From Veillonella sp. DNF00869 (GTDB taxonomy: Bacteria; Bacillota; Negativicutes; Veillonellales; Veillonellaceae), in assembly GCF_001553345.1 (NCBI RefSeq), contig NZ_KQ960771.1, forward strand, positions 309,552 to 373,551: a DNA stretch of 64,000 nucleotides. The letters run 5' to 3'. The notes beneath the pieces were generated by a model. The model did not search any database, was not told where the DNA came from, and saw only the letters and a list, made by a program, of their open reading frames with translations. The translations under genes and the position numbers were made by a program. This document shows, one piece after another, positions 1 to 7,895 of the stretch; the stretch's first letter is position 1, and the number at the start of each line of letters is the position of its first letter.

Positions 1-178
1 CGCAGTTAGGTGTAGCAGCCTTCGTGGCGGTCTTTACTGACAAAATTACACAAACATAGGAAGAGCACGGCGTGCTCCGAACAAACATTATGAAATACCG
101 TTTGTGAGGAGTATGCCGTGCTCTTCCCTTTTTATCATATTCAATTAAGACCGCCACAAGGCTGCATAGCCTTACAAG
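1..178. repeat. Structured inverted-repeat element, copy A
   Basis: Two nested inverted repeats are visible. The outer arms are 13-34 and 147-168, with a one-base bulge on each side. The inner arms are 59-78 and 108-127, 20 bp with two G-T oppositions. The loop carries GAACAAAC and a partner GTTTG. The ends CGCAGTTAG and CATAGnnnnACAAG recur in copy B (10810-10986), and the right half recurs in copy C (10430-10500). Copy A lies just downstream of the RND pump stop codon and a T-run follows the inner stem on the plus strand. It may begin before the window. Further GGCTGCATAGCC at 192-203 repeats the right end. Confidence 0.8.
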
Positions 179-206
179 CAACGACCAACGAGGCTGCATA
201 GCCTAA

Positions 207-3200
207 TTAGTGACGTTTAAAGCCTAGTTTTTCTATAATGATGAACAGCATAGGGATGATTGCCACTCCAAAGAATGTGGCTGTAATCATACCAAATACT
301 ACGGTCACACCCAAGGATGCACGGGCACCAGCACCAGCGCCACTTGCCAACATCAATGGCGAGCATCCAATGATGAATGCAAAGGACGTCATCAAGATAG
401 GACGTAAACGAATCTTCGCTGCCTCAATGGCTGCATCTACATAGTTCATACCTCTTTCATCAACACGAATTTTAGCATATTCGATAATCAAGATCGCATT
501 CTTCGCTGCTAAGCCCACCAAGGTAAGCAAGCCAATTTGGAAATAAATATCCAAGGCAAAGAAATGTGTAGATTTCATCATGGCACCAATCATATTGAAT
601 AACCATGGACCAAGTACAGCACCAAAGATACCTGTTGGAACAGATAATAGTACTGCAAATGGTACTTTCCAAGATTCATACAAGGCAGCCAACACAAGGA
701 ATACAAAGACAATACCGAATCCAAAGATAATCAACACTTGGGATCCCGCTTTGATTTCCTCACGAGTTTGTCCACCCCAATCATAGGTATATCCTTGTGG
801 CAATGTATTTTTCGCCACTTCTTCTAAGGCTTTGATAGCATCACCAGAGCTAACACCTTGCTTAGTATTACCACCAATGCTCACTGCTGGGAAGTTGTTA
901 TATCGTGTTACCACAAAGGCAGATGTCGTTTTTTGCGGTGTAATATACGTATCAACTGGCACCATTTGACCTGCTGCATTACGAACAGTCAATAGATGAT
1001 TCATACTAGGATCGGTACGGAACTGATTGTCCGCTTGTAACATAACTTTGTAGTTTTTACCAAACTTAGTAAAGTCATTTAACTGCATACCACCATAATA
1101 TCCTTGTAAGGCTGTATAAATATCTGTCACAGCTACACCATCACGAGCCGCTCTATCACGATTCACATCAAAATTATAGGATGGTGTGGCCGTATTGAAA
1201 GTCGTATAAATACTAAGGAACTCAGGACGTTTTTGAGCTTCTCCTAAGAACTGTTGCACTACCGCATTCATTTGTTCTGTACTATGACCCGCTTTATTGA
1301 TGAGGTACATGGAGAAACCACCCGTCTTACCAAGACCTGGGAGGGATGGTGGATTCAACGGAATAATCGTTCCTCGTGGGTCCTTAGAACCATGGATGAA
1401 AGTATTTCTAATCTTCGAACCAAGCTGTTGATCTGGTTGCGTTCTTTCATCCCAATCAATTAAGGATGTAAAGATGGCACCACCACTAGTTTGTGCCGTT
1501 CCTGACAAGACATCAAAACCTGGCACTGTGATCGTACCATCCATATCTTTATCTTCATTCAAGAAGTGACCTAAATCAGTTAACACATCTTTTGTACGGC
1601 TAGAAGTAGCCCCTGGCGGCAAGGATACCGCAACCAGAAAATAGCCACTATCTTCAGCAGGTACGAATCCACTTGGCACCATACGCATCATACCAAAAGC
1701 TGCACCTAAGAAGATAGCCAATGCCAACCATGTGGCCCATAGACGATTGGACCAACGAGCTAAAAGAATACCATACTGATCGATTCTTCGATCCAAGAAT
1801 CCATTAAACCACTCCAAGAAACGACCCACTATATTAGTAGTCTCTTTTGGCTTATGTGGTTTTAACATAATACCACACAATGCAGGCGTCAATGTCAATG
1901 CTACAAAGGCAGAATTAATAACAGAAATAGCTACTGTTAAAGCGAATTGTTTATACAATACCCCCGTTAAACCACCCATGAAGGCCACTGGAACGAATAC
2001 GGAAATCAATACAAAGGCAATACCAATAACAGGGCCTTGTACTTTTTCCATGGCTGCCACAGTAGCCGCTTTTGGTTTCAACCCATTGTAGCGCATTTCA
2101 TATTCTACAGCTTCGATTACGACGATGGCATCATCCACGACGAGGCCAATCGCTAACACCATGGCTAGCAAAGTCAATGTATTAACAGTAAAGCCCATTA
2201 CTTGGAACGCCGCAAAAGTACCAATCAAAGATACTGGCACTGCAATCATTGGAATCACTGTAGACTGCCATGTTTGCAAGAACAAGTACACAATTATCGC
2301 TACGAGAATCAAGGCTTCTGCAAAGGTTTTTACTACTTCTTTCATAGAAGCTTTTACGAATTTTGTATTATCTACAATAATCTTCGCTTGCATATCCGGT
2401 GGGAATGCTTCTTCTTGTTGGTGAATAACCTCTTTTACAGCATTGATTGTTTCTAATGCATTCGCATCATTCGTTAAAGAAACAGCAAATGCAGCTACTG
2501 GTTTATCATTGCCCGTTTCTTTTGAAAAGCTTGTAGGCTCTACAGAATAACTTTGTGCCCCTAATTCAACACGAGCTACATCTTTTAAATGCAATAAATT
2601 ATTCTTTTTATCTTTTTTAATTACGATATTTTCAAATTCTGAAATTTCAGCCAAACGACCTTGTACTTTCACAGATGTGTTGAAAGCTTGATCTTTGTCA
2701 ATTGGATCGGAACCTAATGCACCTGCTGCAGCCTGTTTGTTTTGACTGCGAATCGCATTGCTTACATCCGTTATCGTAACGCCATACTTAGACATTTTCG
2801 TAGGATCTAGCCAAATACGCATGGCATAGTCAGCACCGAACTCCTGCACCGTACCAACACCATTCACAGATTGGATAGCATCCATCATATAGTTCGTAGC
2901 ATAGTTTTTTAAGAAAGTTCTATCATAACTACCATTTGGAGATACCAAGTAGAATACCATAGCCATATCCCCAGATGATTTCGTAGTGGTCACGCCCACC
3001 GTTTGTACTTCGGATGGCAAGGATGCCAAGGCACGGGCTACACGGTTTTGTACGTTTACCGTATCCATATCGGCATCAGTTCCTTGCTCAAATTGAACTG
3101 TCAAGTTATAGGAACCATCCCCTGTACTCGTGGATTGCATATAATCCATATTTTGGACGCCAACGATTTGTTTTTCGATGACTGCCGCTACCGATTCGCT

Positions 3201-3371
3201 TACAACCTCAGCATTGGCCCCCATGTAGGCAGTACGTACCTGTACTTGCGGTGGAGAAATCTGTGGATATCTGTCGATCGGCAGTTTTGATAAGGAAATC
3301 AACCCTAGCAATGTAATGATAATAGAGATTACGATGGCAAAGATAGGGCGATTAATAAAGAATTTTGACAC
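207..3371 (-). CDS. RND multidrug efflux transporter, inner-membrane subunit (AcrB/HAE1 family)
   Basis: This 1054-residue protein has the full length of the hydrophobe/amphiphile efflux RND family, proton-driven pumps that work with a periplasmic adaptor and an outer-membrane channel. The N-terminus MSKFFINRPIF is typical, and the paired aspartates of the proton relay are seen in GLVVDDAIVVIE near residues 403-414. Two halves, each with transmembrane segments and a large periplasmic loop, are evident. The start is GTG at 3371 behind TAGGGTGAT. The adaptor gene ends 9 bases upstream, so the two are cotranscribed. No outer-membrane channel gene is next to it. Substrates cannot be read from sequence. 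Confidence 0.95.
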   Translation of the reverse strand: MSKFFINRPIFAIVISIIITLLGLISLSKLPIDRYPQISPPQVQVRTAYMGANAEVVSESVAAVIEKQIVGVQNMDYMQSTSTGDGSYNLTVQFEQGTDADMDTVNVQNRVARALASLPSEVQTVGVTTTKSSGDMAMVFYLVSPNGSYDRTFLKNYATNYMMDAIQSVNGVGTVQEFGADYAMRIWLDPTKMSKYGVTITDVSNAIRSQNKQAAAGALGSDPIDKDQAFNTSVKVQGRLAEISEFENIVIKKDKKNNLLHLKDVARVELGAQSYSVEPTSFSKETGNDKPVAAFAVSLTNDANALETINAVKEVIHQQEEAFPPDMQAKIIVDNTKFVKASMKEVVKTFAEALILVAIIVYLFLQTWQSTVIPMIAVPVSLIGTFAAFQVMGFTVNTLTLLAMVLAIGLVVDDAIVVIEAVEYEMRYNGLKPKAATVAAMEKVQGPVIGIAFVLISVFVPVAFMGGLTGVLYKQFALTVAISVINSAFVALTLTPALCGIMLKPHKPKETTNIVGRFLEWFNGFLDRRIDQYGILLARWSNRLWATWLALAIFLGAAFGMMRMVPSGFVPAEDSGYFLVAVSLPPGATSSRTKDVLTDLGHFLNEDKDMDGTITVPGFDVLSGTAQTSGGAIFTSLIDWDERTQPDQQLGSKIRNTFIHGSKDPRGTIIPLNPPSLPGLGKTGGFSMYLINKAGHSTEQMNAVVQQFLGEAQKRPEFLSIYTTFNTATPSYNFDVNRDRAARDGVAVTDIYTALQGYYGGMQLNDFTKFGKNYKVMLQADNQFRTDPSMNHLLTVRNAAGQMVPVDTYITPQKTTSAFVVTRYNNFPAVSIGGNTKQGVSSGDAIKALEEVAKNTLPQGYTYDWGGQTREEIKAGSQVLIIFGFGIVFVFLVLAALYESWKVPFAVLLSVPTGIFGAVLGPWLFNMIGAMMKSTHFFALDIYFQIGLLTLVGLAAKNAILIIEYAKIRVDERGMNYVDAAIEAAKIRLRPILMTSFAFIIGCSPLMLASGAGAGARASLGVTVVFGMITATFFGVAIIPMLFIIIEKLGFKRH

Positions 3372-3380
3372 AATATCACC

Positions 3381-4547
3381 CTAATTACCTTTCTCAATAT
3401 CTTCCTTGCTTAATAAAGTTGCTTTCACTTCTGCTCCATTTTTCGCTTTTGTTAAGCCATCTACAACTATTTCATCTCCCACTGTTAGACCTTTTCCATC
3501 TTTGGAAGGACGAATGATGGTATACTTACCACTTGTACCGCTAGTCATAACTGGCACTTGTTCTACTTTGCCATCACGGATGACCATAACGAATGTTTTA
3601 TCTAATACTTGTAATAAAGCACGAGATGGAACTAAGATTGCACCTTGAATCGTTTCACCGCTAGTAATAACGGAAGCATACATATTTGGTAACAGCATAT
3701 GATTTGGATTTGGGAATGCTGCTTTTAAAATCAGCTGACCTGTACCGCTATCTAAGTTTTTGGCAGCTTCCACAATGCGACCTTTAATTGTGCTTACAAT
3801 TTTGTGATTATCATCATAGGTACCATAGATTTCACCATTGGACAATTTCAATTCTACTTCGCCATCTACAGAACGATGTGCTTTTTTATATTCTAAGTAC
3901 TCTGCTTCACTCATACTAAATTGTACATATACTGGATCGGTAGAGTTCAATGTGACAAGTGCTGTTTGTCCAGCTGTAACGAATGTACCTAAATCTACAT
4001 CATCCATTTCCAATGTACCATCAAATGGCGCATATACAACCGTATCTTGTAAATTATTTTCCGCTAAGCGGATTTGTGCTTCCATAGCTTCTAAGGCTGC
4101 GCGATTTTGTGCAGCCACACTAGCTTGTGTATCCAGTGTTTGGCGGGCAATGGCATCTTCATTTGCTAATGTTTGATAGCGCTGTAAATCGACTTGAGAG
4201 TTTTGGTACGCTGCGCTAGATCGTGCTGCATTGGCTTGTGCACTAGCTAGGTTCGCTTCGTATTGACGTCCATCGAGACGATACAATGCTTGACCGGCTT
4301 TTACCGTGTCGCCCCCTTTTACATATTTTTCAACAACTCGACCGGATACATTCGCTCGAATCACAATAGAATTTTGTGCCAATACAGTACCATTGAAAGA
4401 TTCTTGTACATTTGTATCAGTAGCTGTGATTTTATAGGAGTTAACCTCCGTTGGACCTTGCCCCGGAGCTTGTCCACCACAACCAGATACAAGTACAAGG
4501 GCTGCCAAGCTAGCTGCCACTAAACCATTATACGCTTGTTTTTTCAT
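3381..4547 (-). CDS. RND efflux periplasmic adaptor (membrane fusion protein), lipoprotein
   Basis: The 388-residue protein is of the HlyD/AcrA membrane fusion family that links the RND pump to an outer-membrane channel. A signal peptide ends in the lipobox LVSG-C with Cys23 as the lipidation site. It is followed by a lipoyl-type half motif, an alpha-hairpin rich in Ala and Gln (about 95-165), the second lipoyl half and beta-barrel domains. The start ATG at 4547 has AAGGGTG upstream and overlaps the end of the broken tetR gene by 20 bases, so tetR, adaptor and pump form one operon. Confidence 0.93.
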   Translation of the reverse strand: MKKQAYNGLVAASLAALVLVSGCGGQAPGQGPTEVNSYKITATDTNVQESFNGTVLAQNSIVIRANVSGRVVEKYVKGGDTVKAGQALYRLDGRQYEANLASAQANAARSSAAYQNSQVDLQRYQTLANEDAIARQTLDTQASVAAQNRAALEAMEAQIRLAENNLQDTVVYAPFDGTLEMDDVDLGTFVTAGQTALVTLNSTDPVYVQFSMSEAEYLEYKKAHRSVDGEVELKLSNGEIYGTYDDNHKIVSTIKGRIVEAAKNLDSGTGQLILKAAFPNPNHMLLPNMYASVITSGETIQGAILVPSRALLQVLDKTFVMVIRDGKVEQVPVMTSGTSGKYTIIRPSKDGKGLTVGDEIVVDGLTKAKNGAEVKATLLSKEDIEKGN

Positions 4548-5115
4548 TCATTTCACCCTTATTTGTAATACCCTGTAATATAACTGAAATAACCTTTGGC
4601 ATATATTTATAAATATCCTCATGATGATTGGAGCTTTCAAACACAATGCGTCGTACAGCACCTTGCAACATCATAATGATAATATCAACATCCACATAGC
4701 GAGCAATAGTTCCTTGCTCTTGTTGGTGTAGTAAATAGTGTTTAAGTAAGTCCCAATCTTTCTTGAACAAAGTTTTCAACGTTTCTTGTAGTTGCGGTAT
4801 ATATAAGAAGATTTATATGAAAGATTCTCCACTGAAAGCCGCATACAAATTTGATCGTACTCTAAAATACCTATTTAATACTTCTTCTACAGTAAGACTT
4901 TTATTGTTCACAATATTCTCATGCTGTCTGTAAAAGTCTTCTGCCCCATGGACTAAAATGGTTTCTACAATTTCATGTTTAGAACGAAATTGTTCATACA
5001 ACGTACGTTTACTAATAGTCAATGCTTTTGCTAAATCATCCATGCGGAATGATATGCCTTGCTCTTCAATCATTATGGCCGCCGCTGCTAAAATTTTCTC
5101 CTTAACGGTAACCAA
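4528..5115 (-). pseudogene. TetR-family regulator of the efflux operon, interrupted by an in-frame stop
   Basis: The N-terminal part contains a TetR helix-turn-helix (MDDLAKALTISKRTLYEQF). Reading stops at TAA 4815-4813, but the same frame continues without shift into a typical TetR ligand-domain tail (IFLYIPQLQETLKTLFKK, then to 4528). A full reading would be about 195 residues, the usual family length. I place the start at TTG 5115, which has AGGAGGG five bases upstream, rather than at the upstream ATG 5160. Restarting at TTG 4779 would give only an 83-residue C-terminal piece without the DNA-binding domain. A functional repressor seems unlikely unless the stop is suppressed or is a sequencing error. 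Confidence 0.8.
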
Positions 5116-5159
5116 TATAGCCCTCCTTTCATACTCTCTTTTATATCTATTAAAACTCA

Positions 5160-5214
5160 AAGTATACTACTCAGTACTACTCTTTAGTTTACTTAAAATA
5201 AGAACAAATGTCAA
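5160..5214 (-). promoter_or_regulatory. tetR-efflux operon promoter and candidate operator
   Basis: Reading the minus strand, TTGACA (5214-5209), a 17-base spacer and TAAACT (5191-5186) form a promoter for the operon. Immediately downstream GAGTAGTA occurs twice, at 5182-5175 and 5172-5165, with a 10-base period that puts both on one helix face. That is a plausible operator for the TetR protein, by position only. Confidence 0.6.
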
Positions 5215-5248
5215 ACTATGAAACCCATCAATTCGATGATGTCTATAT

Positions 5249-5337
5249 ACCCCAAACTTTCATTTTTAGAAAGTTTAGGGCATGAATACCCCAAACTTTT
5301 ATTTTTAAAGAGTTTAGGGTATGAATAACCTAAATTT
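5249..5337. repeat. Tandem 39-bp hairpin repeat, two copies and a partial third
   Basis: ACCCCAAACTTT ... AGTTTAGGG hairpins start at 5249 and 5288, and a degenerate ACCTAAATTT starts at 5327. The period is 39 bp. Each full unit folds as a stem of about 11 bp with an A/T-rich loop. They lie between the tetR promoter and the dgt terminator. Confidence 0.85.
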
Positions 5338-5342
5338 GCAAG

Positions 5343-5376
5343 CAAAAAATGCCACGCCTTAGCGCAGCATTTCTTT
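5343..5376 (-). terminator. dgt intrinsic terminator
   Basis: On the minus strand AAATGC-TG-CGC, a short loop, GCG-TG-GCATTT and a T-run follow the dgt stop codon by about 10 bases. Confidence 0.8.
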
Positions 5377-5385
5377 GAAAGCAGA

Positions 5386-6372
5386 TTAGTTATCCCATAC
5401 TTTAGGGATATAATACTCAGTAAATAGTTTTATCGCATAGTTATCTGTCAGACCCGCCACATAGTCCACAATATCTTGGTCTGTAATGGGATTGTCATGA
5501 TGGATTTCATGGCGAATCGCCTCGGGATGTTCTTTATAGTACATAAATAAGTGTTTTACCACATAGTCACCTTTATTCCGATCTGGAATTAACGACGGTG
5601 CCCGATAGACACGTTCAAACATAAAACGACGGAAAATATTCATAGTTTCCACACCACGTTCTGACATAGAAATCACCGGTTGATCCATAGAGGATGTCAC
5701 CATATCTGTGACCATGGCAGTAATCATTTTGGAATGGGTATCTCCGAAGACCTGTACCACTTCTTTCGGTAAATCATTCACCCTGAGCATATGTGCTCGC
5801 AACGCATCATCAAAATCATGACACAAATAGGCGATACGATCAGCAGTGCGTATAATCTGCCCTTCCAAGGTAAGAGGCATATGAGAGCCTGTATGCCCTA
5901 AAATACCATCACGAACAGCAGTTGTTAGGTTAAGACCTTGTCCATCCTTTTCTATACTTTCCACCATGCGCAAGCTTTGCTCATTATGATTGAAATGACC
6001 TACCATATCACGAAGGGCGTATTCCCCCACATGTCCAAATGGTGTATGTCCCACATCATGCCCCATAGCGATAGCCTCCGTCAAATCTTCATTCAACCGC
6101 AACGCCCGTGCAATGGTACGTCCAATCTGTCCCACTTCTAAGGTATGTGTCATACGAGTCCGATAATGGTCCCCTGGAGCAATATATACTTGTGTTTTAT
6201 GTTTTAATCGACGGAAACATTTGCTATGTAAAATACGATCTCGATCTCGTTGAAAATCCGTCCGATATGGATCAGGCTCTTCCTTACGATCTCTTACAGA
6301 TTCTCTACTTTTAGCCGCATAAGGACTTAACATAGTATATTCTCGTTCTTCTAGCATTTCACGAATACTCAT
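5386..6372 (-). CDS. dgt: Deoxyguanosinetriphosphate triphosphohydrolase-like HD protein
   Basis: The 328-residue protein belongs to the dGTPase branch of the HD superfamily, which cleaves dNTPs to deoxynucleosides and tripolyphosphate. Visible motifs are RDRDRILHSKCFRRLKHKTQV, the first metal ligand in YRTRMTHTLEV, and the HD pair in AIAMGHDVGHTPFGH (about residues 100-115). The length matches the shorter Firmicutes form. It starts 15 bases after the PEP-synthase regulator, so it is probably cotranscribed with it, although no functional link is evident. Which dNTP is preferred, or whether another activates the enzyme, cannot be seen. Confidence 0.93.
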   Translation of the reverse strand: MSIREMLEEREYTMLSPYAAKSRESVRDRKEEPDPYRTDFQRDRDRILHSKCFRRLKHKTQVYIAPGDHYRTRMTHTLEVGQIGRTIARALRLNEDLTEAIAMGHDVGHTPFGHVGEYALRDMVGHFNHNEQSLRMVESIEKDGQGLNLTTAVRDGILGHTGSHMPLTLEGQIIRTADRIAYLCHDFDDALRAHMLRVNDLPKEVVQVFGDTHSKMITAMVTDMVTSSMDQPVISMSERGVETMNIFRRFMFERVYRAPSLIPDRNKGDYVVKHLFMYYKEHPEAIRHEIHHDNPITDQDIVDYVAGLTDNYAIKLFTEYYIPKVWDN

Positions 6373-6387
6373 ATGACACCTCCTAGC

Positions 6388-7206
6388 TTAGCGTGTATCC
6401 ATGACACGATTTTTTTGAATGATTTGCATCACCATACCAGCTGTTTCTTCGATAGATTTATTAGTTACATCAAGTACTGGACAATGCAACCGTCTCATCA
6501 CAGTTTTTGCATAATTTAACTCTTCTTCAATACGGCTTACATTCGCATAATTAGCGTCCGCATGTAGTCCCATGGTACGAAGACGTTCTTCACGAATATT
6601 GTTCAATTTGAAAGGATCAATAATTAACCCCACAATCTTGCGCCCTGGAATTTGGAACAATTCTTCTGGTAACGGTACTTCTGGTACCAATGGTAAATTG
6701 GCTGCTTTTATTTTTTTATAGGCTAAGAACATAGATAATGGTGTCTTACTAGTACGAGAAATACCAATAATGACAATATCTGCTTTTTCAAAGCCTTTTG
6801 GATTTTTACCATCGTCGTATTTCACGGCAAATTCAATAGCCTCTACCTTTTTGAAATATTCTTGGTCTAGTTTATGAATCATACCAGGTGCCAATCTAGG
6901 CTCTGTATCTGTCATAGTTCCTACTGCATCCATAACAGGACCCATAATATCTACGGCTTGCACACCCTGAGCTTTACAAGCTGTATCTAAATAAGACCGC
7001 AATGCTGGTGATACAATGGTATGACAGATCACATGTCCGCCGGTAGCGGCTTCTTTTACCACTTCATTTATTTGTAATTCATCATTAATATAGGGCACAC
7101 GAACGATATCAATCGTTTCCTTATCATATTGACTTGCCGTAGCACGTGCCACTGATTCAGCTGTTTCTCCTAGGGAGTCAGAAATTGCATAAATAATTTT
7201 AGCCAT
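6388..7206 (-). CDS. PEP synthase / PPDK regulatory protein (bifunctional kinase-phosphorylase)
   Basis: This belongs to the DUF299 family (PF03618), which inactivates PEP synthase or pyruvate phosphate dikinase by ADP-dependent threonine phosphorylation and reactivates it by phosphorolysis. The N-terminal IYAISDSLGETAESVARA and the P-loop-like GISRTSKTPLSMFLA (about residues 145-160) are characteristic. I place the start at ATG 7206 behind AGGAG, giving 272 residues. The upstream ccpN-like gene ends at 7215. With ppsA two genes upstream and no PPDK gene in view, PEP synthase is the likely target. Confidence 0.93.
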   Translation of the reverse strand: MAKIIYAISDSLGETAESVARATASQYDKETIDIVRVPYINDELQINEVVKEAATGGHVICHTIVSPALRSYLDTACKAQGVQAVDIMGPVMDAVGTMTDTEPRLAPGMIHKLDQEYFKKVEAIEFAVKYDDGKNPKGFEKADIVIIGISRTSKTPLSMFLAYKKIKAANLPLVPEVPLPEELFQIPGRKIVGLIIDPFKLNNIREERLRTMGLHADANYANVSRIEEELNYAKTVMRRLHCPVLDVTNKSIEETAGMVMQIIQKNRVMDTR

Positions 7207-7214
7207 AATTACTC

Positions 7215-7844
7215 CTATCGTTTTCCACAGTCCCAAAATAAACGGGTCACTGTGGTTTTAGAAATACGACCTACTACACGATATTCTTTACTTGTCTCTA
7301 ATAATACCTTATCTACTACCGGTACGCAATCGATTTCAAAATCAATCATCCGTTCTACTGCTTCCACAACAGGCATATCGGGATATGCCACTACGACTTT
7401 ACTAGTAGGTGTCATGATCATGGAAATAGGCATAGTATTTAAATCAGACCCACCAAGAGAGGCGCGCAATAAATCTTTACGCGAAACCACTCCTTTTAAT
7501 ATACCATCATCGCAGATTAAGATAGTTCCTACATCTTCTGTGAACATGGTAACAATTGTGTCATACACAGATGCTGTGGAACTGACTGCTACCACACTGG
7601 ACATAACTTGTGCCACAGTAAAACTATTAATCTCAGCCGCTAAGGGATTATTTGCCACTTTACCAACATAGTAATACCCGACCTTTGGCCGTGCATCTAA
7701 AATACCCATCATTGTCAGTACCGTTAAATCTGATCGCAACGCAGACCTCGTTAAGTCCAATTTTGTAGCGATCGCTTTACCAGTGATAGGCCCTTCTTGT
7801 TGTACAATTTGTACAATCGATTCTTGTCGTTTTGAAAGATTCAT
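7215..7844 (-). CDS. ccpN: CcpN-like HTH-CBS transcriptional regulator
   Basis: The 209-residue protein has an N-terminal winged helix-turn-helix (LSKRQESIVQIVQQEGPIT, ALRSDLTVLTMMGIL) followed by two CBS motifs (about 75-200). This is the layout of Bacillus CcpN, a repressor of gluconeogenic genes that sits beside the DUF299 gene there too. Here it lies between ppsA and the regulatory protein. It starts at 7844 behind AAAGG, just after the ppsA terminator, so it is read by read-through or from an internal promoter. Control of ppsA is an inference from family and position. Confidence 0.88.
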   Translation of the reverse strand: MNLSKRQESIVQIVQQEGPITGKAIATKLDLTRSALRSDLTVLTMMGILDARPKVGYYYVGKVANNPLAAEINSFTVAQVMSSVVAVSSTASVYDTIVTMFTEDVGTILICDDGILKGVVSRKDLLRASLGGSDLNTMPISMIMTPTSKVVVAYPDMPVVEAVERMIDFEIDCVPVVDKVLLETSKEYRVVGRISKTTVTRLFWDCGKR

Positions 7845-7861
7845 ATTGTTACCTTTCTATG

Positions 7862-7888
7862 AAAAAGGAGGCTCCTTCCAGAGCCTCC
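7862..7888 (-). terminator. ppsA intrinsic terminator
   Basis: GGAGGCTC, a six-base loop, GAGCCTCC and TTTTT on the minus strand, directly after the ppsA stop codon. Confidence 0.9.
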
Positions 7889-7895
7889 TCATCTA

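Noticed and set aside
1..178. Insertion sequence or CRISPR-like array at the repeat copies
   Set aside because: No transposase, no regular spacers and only nested inverted repeats; no CRISPR array was seen anywhere in the window.
2125..2424. ORFs antisense to the RND and other long genes
   Set aside because: They mirror strongly coding minus-strand frames, lack ribosome sites and show no family motifs.
4528..4779. Separate 83-residue gene downstream of the TetR N-terminal part
   Set aside because: It is in frame with the upstream part and continues the TetR ligand domain, so one broken gene is simpler.
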